Source: an uncultured Clostridium sp. (lineage in GTDB: Bacteria; Bacillota; Clostridia; Lachnospirales; Lachnospiraceae). Taken from it: a stretch of 64,000 nt of DNA. Position 1 is the stretch's first letter. Each line of letters opens with the position of its first letter. This document shows positions 42,835 through 51,932 of this stretch, in pieces. A program made the position numbers and the translations under genes. The notes below the pieces were generated by a model that saw only the letters and a list, made by a program, of their open reading frames with translations, did not search any database and was not told the DNA's origin. Location: NCBI GenBank assembly GCA_946553025.1, contig CAMNRM010000020.1, positions 1 through 64,000 on the forward strand, given 5' to 3'.

Positions 42835-44112
42835 TTGTCAGAAATATGTGTTCAGGGCTGTCGGCCTTTAACAGGTGAGATAAATATTCAGGGTTCAAAG
42901 AACGGAGTTCTGCCCATGCTGGCGGCATCCATTCTTCAGCGGGAAACGCTGAAATTTACCAATGTCCCCATCATACAAGATGTGCTCTGTATGGTGGGTA
43001 TTTTAGAATCTGTGGGCTGCTACTGCCGGTGGGACGGACACAGTCTGTCCATCGACGCTTCCGGGGAGATTTACGGTGAAATTCCCCGAAAGGATGTGGG
43101 AAAGATGCGGTCGTCCATCCTTCTGATGGGAGCCTTGCTTGGAAGGACGGGCAGGGCAGTGACCTGGCAGCCCGGGGGATGTTCGATTGGAAGCCGACCC
43201 GTGGATCTTCACCTCCTTGCCTTTTCACGCCTGGGGGCCGTGGTGAGTGAGGATGAAGAGGGAAAGATAGAGGCTTCGGCCAAAGAACTAACAGGCAGCA
43301 CGGTTTATTTTCCGTTTCCCAGTGTGGGGGCGACGGAAAATGCGCTTCTTGCCGCAGTCCTGGCCCGGGGAAAGACGGTGATTGAGGGGGCTGCCAGAGA
43401 GCCGGAGATTATAAGCCTTTGCCAGCTTCTCCGCAGGATGGGTGCCGATATCTGCGGAGAGGGGAGCAGCAGGATTGAGGTCAGCGGGGTAGAACAGCTT
43501 TTTGGGACAGTTTTTGATGTTCCCGGCGATCGGATTGCCGCGGGAACTTATCTGGCGGCTGTGGCCGGGGCAGGGGGTCATGTGCGTATTTTAAAAGGCC
43601 CGTGGGAATTTATGCAGGAAGAAATCCGGGTGTTTCGGCAGATTGGCGCAGAAGTAGAGCCGATTTGCAGCAAAACGGGGGAGGTTTGCGGTATTGAACT
43701 CTGGATGGAGAAGCGTCCCAAAGCGATTGCTTTATCGACGGGTCCTTATCCGGGATTTCCCACGGATCTGCAGTCACCCATGCTGGCTGTGCTCTCCCGC
43801 GCCGAAGGCATCAGTCAGGTGAAGGAAGAGGTTTTTGAAGCCCGTTTTAAGACCGCAGGCCAGCTGCAGAAGATGGGGGCACAGATTGAGGTTTCGGGAA
43901 ACTGTGCCAGGATTTTCGGGCAGGAAAGGCTTTTGGGAGCCAGGGTACAGGCCATGGATCTGCGCGGCGGAGCGGCGCTGACGGCTGCGGCATTAGCTGC
44001 CTGCGGGGAAACGGTGATTGGCGACTGTATTCATATTGAACGGGGCTATGAAGATATCTGCAGGGATATCCGTCTGCTTCACGGAGAAATTTGCTGGGTG
44101 CAGAAAAAGTAA
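42835..44112 (+). CDS. murA: UDP-N-acetylglucosamine 1-carboxyvinyltransferase
   Basis: 425 residues, standard MurA length. GSKNGVLPMLAAS near the start carries the conserved Lys-Asn pair, and the catalytic Cys116 is in PGGCSIGSRPVDLHL, so the protein should be fosfomycin-sensitive in principle. It transfers enolpyruvate to UDP-GlcNAc, the first committed wall step. The likely start is TTG at 42835 with GGAGGG seven bases upstream, giving the conserved beginning MSEICVQGCRPLTG. Its place between ftsW and ftsQ, where murG or murB often lies, is a variation of the cluster. Confidence 0.93.
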   Translation: MSEICVQGCRPLTGEINIQGSKNGVLPMLAASILQRETLKFTNVPIIQDVLCMVGILESVGCYCRWDGHSLSIDASGEIYGEIPRKDVGKMRSSILLMGALLGRTGRAVTWQPGGCSIGSRPVDLHLLAFSRLGAVVSEDEEGKIEASAKELTGSTVYFPFPSVGATENALLAAVLARGKTVIEGAAREPEIISLCQLLRRMGADICGEGSSRIEVSGVEQLFGTVFDVPGDRIAAGTYLAAVAGAGGHVRILKGPWEFMQEEIRVFRQIGAEVEPICSKTGEVCGIELWMEKRPKAIALSTGPYPGFPTDLQSPMLAVLSRAEGISQVKEEVFEARFKTAGQLQKMGAQIEVSGNCARIFGQERLLGARVQAMDLRGGAALTAAALAACGETVIGDCIHIERGYEDICRDIRLLHGEICWVQKK

Positions 44113-44147
44113 GCCACCCGGACATTTAACGAAAACGAGGATAAAGA

Positions 44148-44885
44148 ATGAAAAGAAGGAAAAGAAGGCACCAGAAACTGTGGACGGCATTGTTTTTGCT
44201 TCTGCTCTGTCTGGTGCTGGCCGCTTCGATAAACATCAGAACGATAACCATTACCGGGAATAAAAAATACTCTCCGGAGCAGATTGAAGCCTTATTATTT
44301 GACGGCAAGTGGAGTAAAAACAGTTTATACAGCTATTATCAAAGCCAGTTTCAGCCGCACAAGCAGATTCCGTTTATCGAAGGCTATGAAATCCTGTTCC
44401 AAGATCCGGTAAGTGTGGAGGTTATTGTTTACGAAAAAACGGTTGTAGGCTATGTTTCGTATATGAGCAGCTATATGTATTTTGATAAAGACGGGATTAT
44501 CGTGGAAAGTTCAAACAGCAAGCTGGAAGGCGTTCCGTTAGTTACCGGGCTGGAGTTTGGGCAGATCGTGCTTAACCGCCCCCTTCCGGTAAAAAATCAG
44601 CAGATTTTCGAGCGGGTGATGAATTTAACCCAGATTCTGTCCGTTTTTGAACTCCAAACGGACAGGATTCACTATGACGAACACGGCAATGTAACCTTAA
44701 GTATCGATGAAATTGAGGTATATCTGGGGGACAACCTGGAGATGAACGGCAAAATATCCCGTCTTGCCGATATGCTGCCGGTGCTTTCAGGGATGGCCGG
44801 AACCCTGTATTTAGATTCCTACGATGAAAATAATGCAGATAAATGGTATTCGTTCATCCCGGCAGCGGACAGGCAGGCTCCGTAA
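44148..44885 (+). CDS. ftsQ: Cell division protein FtsQ/DivIB
   Basis: 245 residues: short basic cytoplasmic tail, one membrane span (~11-30, [17 protein letters not shown]), then a POTRA-like domain ([19 protein letters not shown]) and the FtsQ domain ([27 protein letters not shown]). It joins FtsL/FtsB to the divisome. The start at 44148 follows an ACGAGGATAAAG site. It is 35 bp after murA in the same direction. Confidence 0.9.
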   Translation: MKRRKRRHQKLWTALFLLLLCLVLAASINIRTITITGNKKYSPEQIEALLFDGKWSKNSLYSYYQSQFQPHKQIPFIEGYEILFQDPVSVEVIVYEKTVVGYVSYMSSYMYFDKDGIIVESSNSKLEGVPLVTGLEFGQIVLNRPLPVKNQQIFERVMNLTQILSVFELQTDRIHYDEHGNVTLSIDEIEVYLGDNLEMNGKISRLADMLPVLSGMAGTLYLDSYDENNADKWYSFIPAADRQAP

Positions 44886-44966
44886 ACTTTTGCAGGATGC
44901 AGGCATTCTCAGCGATATTTCATAAAAAACCAGGCGGAAATTTCCAAAAATATATAAAAAAAATGG

Positions 44967-44995
44967 TTGCTATTTTTGCAAAAATCAAATATGAT
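44967..44995 (+). promoter_or_regulatory. ftsZ promoter
   Basis: TTGCTA (44967-44972), 17-bp spacer, TATGAT (44990-44995) in the 236-bp ftsQ-ftsZ gap, giving ftsZ a leader of ~120 nt. Confidence 0.65.
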
Positions 44996-45121
44996 ATTAC
45001 TATATACTCAGGATCGCCCATTGGGCGTTTTATTAAGATGAAAATTTTTATCAGTTTCTCCGTGAAATCAAGAGGAGATAAAAATAGACTAATTATTTGG
45101 GAGAATAAGGAGGAAACGGTC

Positions 45122-46330
45122 GTGTTAGAAATTAAAATAAACGAATCGGAGAGTGCAGCCCGTATTATTGTGGTAGGCGTAGGCGGAGCAGGGAATAATG
45201 CCGTAAACCGTATGGTTGAAGAAGATATCATCGGTGTGGAGTTTATCGGTATAAATACGGACAAGCAGGTACTCTCTACCTGTCAGGCCCCAACCACCAT
45301 GCAGATCGGCGAGAAGCTGACTGGAGGAAAGGGTGCCGGGGCAAGACCGGACATCGGTGAAAAAGCAGCTGAAGAAAGCTCCGAAGAAATCTCCCAGGCG
45401 ATCCGCGGCGCGGATATGGTTTTTGTTACCTGCGGTATGGGCGGCGGAACAGGCACCGGTGCAGCCCCGGTTGTGGCTAAGATTGCCAAGGATATGGGAA
45501 TCTTAACCGTGGGCGTAGTGACAAAGCCCTTTAAGTTTGAGGGAAGAACCCGCATGGATAATGCGCTCCAGGGCATTGAACGGCTGAAAGAAAGCGTAGA
45601 CACACTGATCGTTATCCCCAATGATAAGCTTTTAGAGATTGTAGACCGCAGGACAACCATGCCCGAATCCCTGAAAAAAGCCGATGAAGTGCTTCAGCAG
45701 GCCGTACAGGGAATTACGGATTTAATTAATGTTCCCGGCCTGATTAACCTTGATTTTGCCGATGTGCAGACGGTAATGACCGATAAAGGCATTGCCCATA
45801 TCGGTATCGGCAGCGCCAAGGGCGACGATAAGGCGATTGAAGCCGTAAAGCAGGCCGTATCCAGCCCGCTTTTAGAAACCACCATCGAGGGCGCAACCCA
45901 TGTAATTATCAATATCTCCGGCGATATCAGCCTGGTAGAGGCAAACGAGGCCGCCAGCTATGTTCAGGAACTTACCGGAGATGATGCAAATATTATTTTT
46001 GGTGCGATGTATGACGAGAGTGCGCAGGACGAAGTATCCATTACCGTGATTGCCACCGGACTGGACACACAGGGCGCAGGTTCTTCCGTGGCAAAGGCGA
46101 TGACCGGATTTAAGGCGGCATCCCAGCAGCCCGCAGGCTACGGTGTGCCTAAGGCCGCTGCCCCTGCTCCGGCAGAGAACATAACGCCTATGCCTTCCTA
46201 TACGCCGCCGTCCTATACCCCGCCGACCCCGGCTCCTGCACCCGCCCCGGCCCCGGCTCCCACGCCCTATCGTCCGAGAAATCCGGAGGTGCAGATTAAT
46301 ATTCCGGACTTTTTGCGGAATAAGCGGTAA
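45122..46330 (+). CDS. ftsZ: Cell division protein FtsZ
   Basis: 402 residues. The tubulin-like GTP-binding core is clear: [13 protein letters not shown], the signature [10 protein letters not shown] and [14 protein letters not shown] Pro/Ala-rich linker ([15 protein letters not shown]...) leads to the C-terminal peptide [11 protein letters not shown] that contacts membrane anchors. It polymerises into the Z ring. The start is GTG at 45122 with AAGGAGG eight bases upstream; longer frames are not supported. ftsA is absent from the cluster, so another anchor (SepF) is expected elsewhere. Confidence 0.98.
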   Translation: MLEIKINESESAARIIVVGVGGAGNNAVNRMVEEDIIGVEFIGINTDKQVLSTCQAPTTMQIGEKLTGGKGAGARPDIGEKAAEESSEEISQAIRGADMVFVTCGMGGGTGTGAAPVVAKIAKDMGILTVGVVTKPFKFEGRTRMDNALQGIERLKESVDTLIVIPNDKLLEIVDRRTTMPESLKKADEVLQQAVQGITDLINVPGLINLDFADVQTVMTDKGIAHIGIGSAKGDDKAIEAVKQAVSSPLLETTIEGATHVIINISGDISLVEANEAASYVQELTGDDANIIFGAMYDESAQDEVSITVIATGLDTQGAGSSVAKAMTGFKAASQQPAGYGVPKAAAPAPAENITPMPSYTPPSYTPPTPAPAPAPAPAPTPYRPRNPEVQINIPDFLRNKR

Positions 46331-46347
46331 GTGTCTGAAAAAACATT

Positions 46348-46423
46348 TGTCAAAATCTGACGATAAAAAATTGGAAATGTATTCCTTCGATTGACAAACT
46401 TCGGAGTCCTCTTTGGCTATAAT
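46348..46423 (+). promoter_or_regulatory. spoIIG-like promoter with 21-bp spacer and 0A-like boxes
   Basis: TTGACA (46391-46396) and TATAAT (46418-46423) are separated by 21 bp. The Bacillus spoIIG promoter is a sigma-A promoter with an abnormally long 22-bp spacer that needs Spo0A~P. TGTCAAA (46348-46354, 6/7 to the 0A box TGTCGAA) lies upstream and TTCGATT (46388-46394) overlaps the -35. Spo0A control is inferred. Confidence 0.7.
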
Positions 46424-46453
46424 TTGGTTTATAGACAGGGAGGGCTTTTTTCT

Positions 46454-47251
46454 ATGGAAATAACCTATTATGCGGATATTCTGTTTATCATCAATTTTTT
46501 CATGGATTTTTCCCTTCTTTGCCTCTTAAGAATGATTCTCAAGCTAAAGGGAAACTGGCGGCGTCTGGCAGGAGGAAGCGCGGTCGGTTCTGTGCTGGCC
46601 GTGCTTTTTGCGTGGGTTTGGCTAAGAATCGTTTTTTCCGGCAGAGCAAACCACATCCTTCTTTTTTTATTCTGGCTTTGCGGCGCTGTGGGCATTGGCA
46701 GTATAATGCTCATCCTTGCCTTTTCCTTTCAGACGGCACAGGAATTTTTAAAAGCGGAGGCAGGACTTTTCTTTGGTGCGGCTTTAGCTGAAGGTCTGCT
46801 GCAGGCAGGAGTCACAGCGGCAGGATTTAGCTGGGGTTATCTGCTGTTTCCGCTCTCCTGCCTGGCTGCCGCTTTTTTGTGGAAGGCAGTGGATAAAACG
46901 GCCTGGAATCAGACGTTTTACTACCAGGTAACCCTTTTTTATCAGGGAAAGCAGGTTCAGACAAAGGGATTTTTAGATACGGGAAATCATCTTGAAGATC
47001 CTTTATCCAAAAAGCCTGTACATATCGCCGATCGCAATCTTCTGGAAATACTCTGTCCCAAAGTGGAAAAAGTTCGTATGATTCCCTACCGGACGATTGA
47101 AGGAGGCGGAATGATGATGCCGGCAGTTTTCCTGGATCGCATCGAAGCCGTCCAGGAGAAACGGCGCATTGTCTACGAACAGCCCTTAGTTGCCGCCAGT
47201 CCCCAAAAGCTGCAGATCAAAGGAGGATGTGGGATACTCTTGCATGAGTAA
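46454..47251 (+). CDS. spoIIGA: Sigma-E processing peptidase SpoIIGA
   Basis: 265 residues. Five or so N-terminal membrane spans (MEITYYADILFIINFFMDFSLL...) are followed by a cytoplasmic retroviral-like aspartic protease domain with the active-site LDTGN (Asp175) and EDPLSKKPV. It cleaves the pro-sequence of sigma-E when signalled by SpoIIR from the forespore. The start at 46454 gives the conserved beginning; a frame to 46391 only covers the promoter. sigE follows after 84 bp, the standard spoIIG operon. Confidence 0.93.
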   Translation: MEITYYADILFIINFFMDFSLLCLLRMILKLKGNWRRLAGGSAVGSVLAVLFAWVWLRIVFSGRANHILLFLFWLCGAVGIGSIMLILAFSFQTAQEFLKAEAGLFFGAALAEGLLQAGVTAAGFSWGYLLFPLSCLAAAFLWKAVDKTAWNQTFYYQVTLFYQGKQVQTKGFLDTGNHLEDPLSKKPVHIADRNLLEILCPKVEKVRMIPYRTIEGGGMMMPAVFLDRIEAVQEKRRIVYEQPLVAASPQKLQIKGGCGILLHE

Positions 47252-47335
47252 TGAAAAAAAACATGAGTAAACAGAAAAATCAAAAAATAAGAATTGCTGG
47301 AAATATTCAAAAATTATTAAATTAGGAGGAATTTC

Positions 47336-48076
47336 ATGATAGTAAAGGTTTCTGTTCCAAGCCGGTTTCAGTGGAAAACCCGGCAGACTTTCCGAACCAT
47401 GTTGATGAAGAAGGAAGGGGAAATTCATTACATAGGGGGAGCGGATATCCTGCCGGCTCCTTTAGACAGCGAAACCGAACAGGAAATGATTGAAAAGCTG
47501 GTCGGACCGGAGGAGAAGGAGGCGCGGTCGAAGCTGATTGAGCACAATCTCCGGCTGGTGGTGTATATTGCCAAGAAATTTGATAATACGGCGGTTGGGG
47601 TGGAGGATTTGATTTCCATCGGGACAATTGGGCTGATTAAGGCGATTAATACGTTTAATCCGGGGAAGAATATTAAGCTGGCAACCTATGCTTCGCGGTG
47701 TATTGAGAATGAGATTTTGATGTATCTGCGGCGGACGAATAAGACGAAGATGGAGGTTTCCATCGATGAGCCGCTGAATGTGGACTGGGATGGGAATGAA
47801 CTGCTTTTGTCGGATATTTTGGGGACGGATGAAGATGTGATTTACAAGGATCTGGAGATGGAAACGGAGAAAGGGCTTTTAAATGCAGCGATAAATCGCT
47901 TAAATCCCAGGGAGAGGAAGATTGTGGAGCTGAGGTTTGGGCTGAATAATGAGGAAGGGGATGAGATGACGCAGAAGGAGGTTGCGGATTTGCTGGGGAT
48001 TTCGCAGTCGTATATATCGCGGTTGGAGAAGAAGATTATGAAGAGGCTGAAGAAGGAGATTGTGAGGTTTGAGTAG
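47336..48076 (+). CDS. sigE: Sporulation sigma factor SigE (pro-sigma-E)
   Basis: 246 residues. It has a pro-sequence ending around [14 protein letters not shown], the region where SpoIIGA cleaves. Region 2 ([37 protein letters not shown]) and region 4 ([31 protein letters not shown]) are intact. It directs early mother-cell gene expression in sporulation. The start at 47336 follows TTAGGAGGA. From about 47540 on the plus strand becomes notably richer in G at third positions than upstream genes. Confidence 0.96.
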   Translation: MIVKVSVPSRFQWKTRQTFRTMLMKKEGEIHYIGGADILPAPLDSETEQEMIEKLVGPEEKEARSKLIEHNLRLVVYIAKKFDNTAVGVEDLISIGTIGLIKAINTFNPGKNIKLATYASRCIENEILMYLRRTNKTKMEVSIDEPLNVDWDGNELLLSDILGTDEDVIYKDLEMETEKGLLNAAINRLNPRERKIVELRFGLNNEEGDEMTQKEVADLLGISQSYISRLEKKIMKRLKKEIVRFE

Positions 48077-48100
48077 GGGGCCGGGTGGGGCCTCCTTTTT
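48075..48100 (+). terminator. Terminator after sigE
   Basis: AGGGGGCC (48075-48082) pairs with GGCCTCCT (48089-48096) with one G-T pair and a 6-nt loop, followed by TTTT; it begins at the sigE stop codon. Confidence 0.7.
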
Positions 48101-48112
48101 CTGTGGGGGAAT

Positions 48113-48215
48113 GAGGTCCGTCTGGTTTGTTGGGGAGATTTTGGGGGATTGGGGGGTGAAGTGCGTTTGGTTTGTCGGAGAGGTTGGGGAGAATGGAGAA
48201 GTGAAGTCCGTCCGC
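48113..48215 (+). repeat. G-rich 45-bp tandem repeat
   Basis: GAGGTCCG (48113), GAAGTGCG (48158) and GAAGTCCG (48203) start successive units exactly 45 bp apart, each followed by TCTGGTTTGT/TTTGGTTTGT and G-runs. About 2.2 copies. The second to third junction runs into structured element copy 1. Confidence 0.75.
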
Positions 48216-48218
48216 TCC

Positions 48219-48344
48219 GGCAGGGCCTATTCCAACGTCACCGCGCTTTCGCTCCGTTCCACACGTAGCGGACACTAAACTCGTGAGAAACCTCGTTAAG
48301 TGCCGACGTGTTCCAAGGGGATTCCTTATGGAACAGGCCCTGCC
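48219..48344 (+). repeat. Structured inverted-repeat element, copy 1
   Basis: 126 bp. GGCAGGGCCT (48219-48228) pairs perfectly with AGGCCCTGCC (48335-48344), then TTCCA (48230-48234) with TGGAA (48329-48333). Inside, ACACGT (48261-48266) pairs with ACGTGT (48306-48311) and CACT (48273-48276) with AGTG (48299-48302). A related copy with different but still pairing stems lies at 48496-48622 in the opposite orientation. It could be a non-coding RNA or a MITE-like mobile repeat. Confidence 0.8.
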
Positions 48345-48495
48345 TGCGCTGCAATGTAAGCTAACGAGTGATAATTAATCTTTGCTGCTTTATTTTTTTA
48401 GTTATTTAACTGGCAGTAAATTCTGTTTAAAAGATTTTTAGACGATTTTTAGGTTGGTAGAAGGAGAATTATTTTTAGTTAGTATAGCAGCGGAA
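48345..48495. other. AT-rich spacer between the two structured elements
   Basis: About 150 bp of AT-rich DNA with TAAGCTAACGAG-like and T-run stretches. No gene or clear promoter is seen. Confidence 0.4.
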
Positions 48496-48622
48496 GCAGA
48501 ACCATATTCCGTGAGGAATCCCCTCAAAAAACGCCGGCGCTTAACGAGGTTTTTTCGAGTTTAGCGTCCGCTGCGTTCTTTTGCGGAGCGAGAGCGCGGT
48601 GACGACGGAATATGGCTCTGCT
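48496..48622 (-). repeat. Structured inverted-repeat element, copy 2
   Basis: 127 bp, homologous to copy 1 when read on the minus strand. GCAGAACCATATTCCGT (48496-48512) pairs with ACGGAATATGGCTCTGC (48605-48621), 16 of 17 matched. The inner stems are GCGTT/AACGC (48573-48577 with 48530-48534) and AGCG/CGCT (48563-48566 with 48538-48541). Blocks such as TCACCGCGCT, TCGCTCCG, AAACCTCGTTAAG and GGGGATTCC are identical to copy 1. Confidence 0.8.
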
Positions 48623-48960
48623 GTAGCGGAAAAGCATGTCAAAATTCAAAAAACATATAAAATTTTTAAACACTAGGCAAATTTTAGTAATGATTTGACA
48701 TTTTACCATAACCTCAATTTATACTACCAATTCCAATCTTGTATATTTACGGTGAAAAAAATCGCCTCTACTTGTTGAAATTCTGCGGTAAATGATTTAT
48801 TATGGTAAGAACGATGCTTCTGACGGGTTATGCAGGAAAGTTATGGAAGGGTGATCCGTTAGAGGGTGCAGGATGGTTGGCGTGAATCTTGTACGGCTGG
48901 GGCTGCCTGCATTATTGCTGATCGTATAGTATTGATAGTACATAGAAGGAGAATGAAGAG
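48623..48960 (+). promoter_or_regulatory. leuB upstream region with promoter
   Basis: 338 bp. TTGAAA (48775-48780), 17-bp spacer, TATTAT (48798-48803) is the likely leuB promoter, leaving a ~155-nt leader. The leader shows no T-box or clear terminator hairpin; a 23-codon frame in it is not convincing. Confidence 0.55.
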
Positions 48961-50049
48961 ATGAATTATCATATAGCAGTGATTCCCGGTGATGGTATCG
49001 GGCCGGAGATTGTCAGGGAAGCTTGTAAGGTTTTGGATAAGGTTGGAGATGTGTTCGGGCATCAGTTTTCCTATGAAGAGGTTTTGATGGGAGGGTGTTC
49101 GATTGATGTGCATGGGGTTCCGCTGACGGATGAGGCTTTGGAAACAGCGAAAAAGAGTGACTCGGTGCTTTTGGGAGCCGTGGGCGGTGATGTGGGGAAC
49201 TCACGGTGGTATGATGTGGCACCGAATCTTCGGCCGGAGGCAGGGCTTTTGGCGATTCGCAAGGGGCTGAATTTGTTTGCGAATATTCGGCCGGCGTATT
49301 TGTACCGGGAGCTTGCGGATGCCTGTCCTTTGAAGAGGGAGATTATCGGGGACGGTTTCGATATGGTGATTATGCGGGAACTGACCGGGGGGCTGTATTT
49401 TGGCGAGAGGCACACCGAGGTTGTGGATGGGCTGCGGACGGCGGTGGATACGCTTACTTATAATGAAGAGGAGATTCGCAGGATTGCGGTGAAGGCATTT
49501 GATATTGCCATGAAGAGAAGGAAGAGCGTAATCAGCGTGGATAAGGCAAATGTTTTGGATTCTTCGAGGCTTTGGAGGAAGGTTGTGGAGGAAGTGGCGA
49601 AGGATTATCCTGAGGTTTCCTTAAAGCACATGCTGGTGGATAATTGCGCGATGCAGCTGGTGATGAATCCGGGGCAGTTTGATGTGATTTTGACGGAAAA
49701 TATGTTTGGAGATATTTTGTCGGATGAGGCGAGTATGATTACGGGGTCGATTGGGATGCTTTCCTCGGCGAGCATGAATGAGAGCAAGTTTGGGCTGTAT
49801 GAGCCAAGCCACGGGTCGGCACCGGATATTGCGGGGAAGGATGCGGCGAATCCGATTGCGACGATTCTTTCGGCGGCGATGATGCTTCGCTATTCGTTTG
49901 ATTTGGATAAGGAGGCAGATGCCGTGGAAAGGGCAGTGCAGAAGGTTCTGACGGAAGGTATCCGCACAGGGGATATTTATTCGGAAGGATGCACGAAGGT
50001 TGGATGTGCGGCAATGGGGGATTGCATTGCCGAGAGGATTTGCAGGTAA
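48961..50049 (+). CDS. leuB: 3-isopropylmalate dehydrogenase
   Basis: 362 residues, standard length. [11 protein letters not shown] at the N-terminus, [13 protein letters not shown] in the middle, and [15 protein letters not shown], with [24 protein letters not shown] near the substrate/metal site and [22 protein letters not shown] close to the C-terminus. It oxidises and decarboxylates 3-isopropylmalate with NAD in leucine synthesis. The start at 48961 follows AGAAGGAGAATG. leuA, leuC and leuD are not in the window; ilvD and ilvB follow in the same direction. Confidence 0.97.
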   Translation: MNYHIAVIPGDGIGPEIVREACKVLDKVGDVFGHQFSYEEVLMGGCSIDVHGVPLTDEALETAKKSDSVLLGAVGGDVGNSRWYDVAPNLRPEAGLLAIRKGLNLFANIRPAYLYRELADACPLKREIIGDGFDMVIMRELTGGLYFGERHTEVVDGLRTAVDTLTYNEEEIRRIAVKAFDIAMKRRKSVISVDKANVLDSSRLWRKVVEEVAKDYPEVSLKHMLVDNCAMQLVMNPGQFDVILTENMFGDILSDEASMITGSIGMLSSASMNESKFGLYEPSHGSAPDIAGKDAANPIATILSAAMMLRYSFDLDKEADAVERAVQKVLTEGIRTGDIYSEGCTKVGCAAMGDCIAERICR

Positions 50050-50126
50050 GAGGTTGAGGACGGCTGAGATTTAAGGGGCTGTTTGTTGTGGTGAACAGTG
50101 ATGATTGTTCGGACAGGAGGATAAAG

Positions 50127-51797
50127 ATGAAGAGTGATAACGTGAAAAGCGGGATGCAGCAGGCACCGCATCGTTCGCTGTTTAATGCGCTGGGAATGAC
50201 ACAGGAAGAGATGAAAAAACCCATGGTGGGTATTGTCAGTTCGTATAATGAGATTGTGCCGGGGCATATGAACCTGGATAAGATTGTGGAGGCGGTGAAG
50301 CTCGGTGTGGCGATGGCTGGCGGGACGCCGGTGGTGTTTCCGGCGATTGCGGTATGCGACGGGATTGCCATGGGGCATATCGGGATGAAATATTCGCTGG
50401 TGACGAGGGATTTGATTGCGGATTCTACGGAATGTATGGCGCTGGCGCATCAGTTTGACGCGCTGGTGATGGTTCCTAACTGTGATAAGAATGTTCCGGG
50501 GCTTTTGATGGCGGCGGCGAGGGTGAATATACCTACGGTGTTTGTCAGCGGCGGACCTATGCTTGCGGGGCATGTGAAGGGGAAGAAAACCAGTCTTTCG
50601 AGTATGTTTGAGGCGGTCGGCGCTTATGCGGCGGGGACGATGACCGAGGAGGATGTGCAGGATTTTGAGGATCATGCCTGCCCGACCTGCGGATCGTGTT
50701 CGGGGATGTATACGGCGAACAGTATGAATTGTCTGACGGAGGTTCTTGGTATGGGGCTTCGGGGCAATGGGACGATCCCGGCGGTGTATTCGGAGAGGAT
50801 TAAGTTAGCCAAGCACGCGGGGATGGCGGTGATGGAGATGTACCGCAAAAATATCCGTCCGCGGGATATTATGACTGAAGCGGCGTTTCGCAATGCGCTT
50901 ACCATGGATATGGCGCTGGGGTGTTCGACGAACAGTATGCTGCATCTTCCGGCGATTGCGCATGAGGCGGGCGTGGATTTGAATTTGGATATTGCCAATG
51001 AAATCAGTGCAAAGACGCCGAATTTATGCCATCTGGCACCGGCGGGGCCGACCTATATGGAGGATTTGAACGAGGCCGGCGGGATTTATGCGGTGATGAA
51101 GGAAATCAGCAAGAGGGGGTTATTGAACCTGGATTGTATTACGGTGACGGGAAAGACCGTCGGGGAGAATATTGCCGATGCGGTGAATAAGAATCCTGAA
51201 GTTATCCGTCCGGTGGAGAATCCTTACAGCGAAACGGGCGGGATTGCGATTTTAAGAGGAAATTTAGCGCCGGACAGCGCGGTGGTGAAGCGGTCGGCGG
51301 TTGTGTCTGAGATGTTAAAGCATGAAGGGCCGGCAAGGGTGTTTGACTGTGAGGAGGACGCCATTGCCGCGATTAAAGGAAATAAGATTGTTGCGGGCGA
51401 TGTGGTGGTTATCCGCTATGAAGGGCCTAAGGGCGGGCCGGGAATGCGGGAGATGTTAAATCCGACGTCGGCGATTGCCGGGATGGGGCTTGGCTCCTCG
51501 GTGGCGCTGATTACGGATGGAAGGTTTTCCGGGGCCTCCCGCGGGGCGTCGATTGGGCACTGTTCGCCGGAAGCGGCGGTCGGCGGGCCGATTGCTCTGG
51601 TGGAAGAGGGCGATGTGATTTCGATTGATATTGATCAGCATAAGCTGGAACTGAAGGTTTCGGATGAAGTTCTGGCGGAAAGAAAGGCTAAGTGGCAGCC
51701 ACGGGAGTCGAAGGTAAAGACGGGGTATCTGGCAAGGTATGCTTCGCTGGTGACGTCGGCGGATAAAGGGGCGGTTTTGAAGGTGCCGGGGCTGTAG
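50127..51797 (+). CDS. ilvD: Dihydroxy-acid dehydratase
   Basis: 556 residues. Iron-sulfur Cys motifs are visible ([10 protein letters not shown] and [20 protein letters not shown]), with [14 protein letters not shown] near the C-terminus. It dehydrates dihydroxy-isovalerate and dihydroxy-methylvalerate in valine and isoleucine synthesis. The start at 50127 follows ACAGGAGGATAAAG; the frame from 50088 is an extension without support. It lies between leuB and ilvB, forming a branched-chain amino acid operon. Confidence 0.97.
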   Translation: MKSDNVKSGMQQAPHRSLFNALGMTQEEMKKPMVGIVSSYNEIVPGHMNLDKIVEAVKLGVAMAGGTPVVFPAIAVCDGIAMGHIGMKYSLVTRDLIADSTECMALAHQFDALVMVPNCDKNVPGLLMAAARVNIPTVFVSGGPMLAGHVKGKKTSLSSMFEAVGAYAAGTMTEEDVQDFEDHACPTCGSCSGMYTANSMNCLTEVLGMGLRGNGTIPAVYSERIKLAKHAGMAVMEMYRKNIRPRDIMTEAAFRNALTMDMALGCSTNSMLHLPAIAHEAGVDLNLDIANEISAKTPNLCHLAPAGPTYMEDLNEAGGIYAVMKEISKRGLLNLDCITVTGKTVGENIADAVNKNPEVIRPVENPYSETGGIAILRGNLAPDSAVVKRSAVVSEMLKHEGPARVFDCEEDAIAAIKGNKIVAGDVVVIRYEGPKGGPGMREMLNPTSAIAGMGLGSSVALITDGRFSGASRGASIGHCSPEAAVGGPIALVEEGDVISIDIDQHKLELKVSDEVLAERKAKWQPRESKVKTGYLARYASLVTSADKGAVLKVPGL

Positions 51798-51932
51798 AAT
51801 AGTGTGAGAGATGCTGGTGTTCTGGAACGGTGTGAGAAGTGCCGGGGCGGCAGAATGGTGTGATGAAGGAATAGTGTTGGACTGGGAAATCGGGGGACAG
51901 ACAATGGATACAGAGAAAGAGGAGTTTAATTG

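Noticed and set aside
48524-48709. 61-codon minus-strand frame across structured element copy 2
   Set aside because: It runs through the hairpin element and AT-rich DNA, is not shared with copy 1, and has no start signals.
48814-48885. 23-residue leader peptide (five Leu codons) before leuB as an attenuator
   Set aside because: No ribosome site, Leu codons are scattered, and there is no terminator/antiterminator pair with a T-run in the leader.
48804-48960. T-box riboswitch upstream of the leucine and branched-chain genes
   Set aside because: No T-box consensus sequence or terminator was found; the same holds for the serC and serA leaders.
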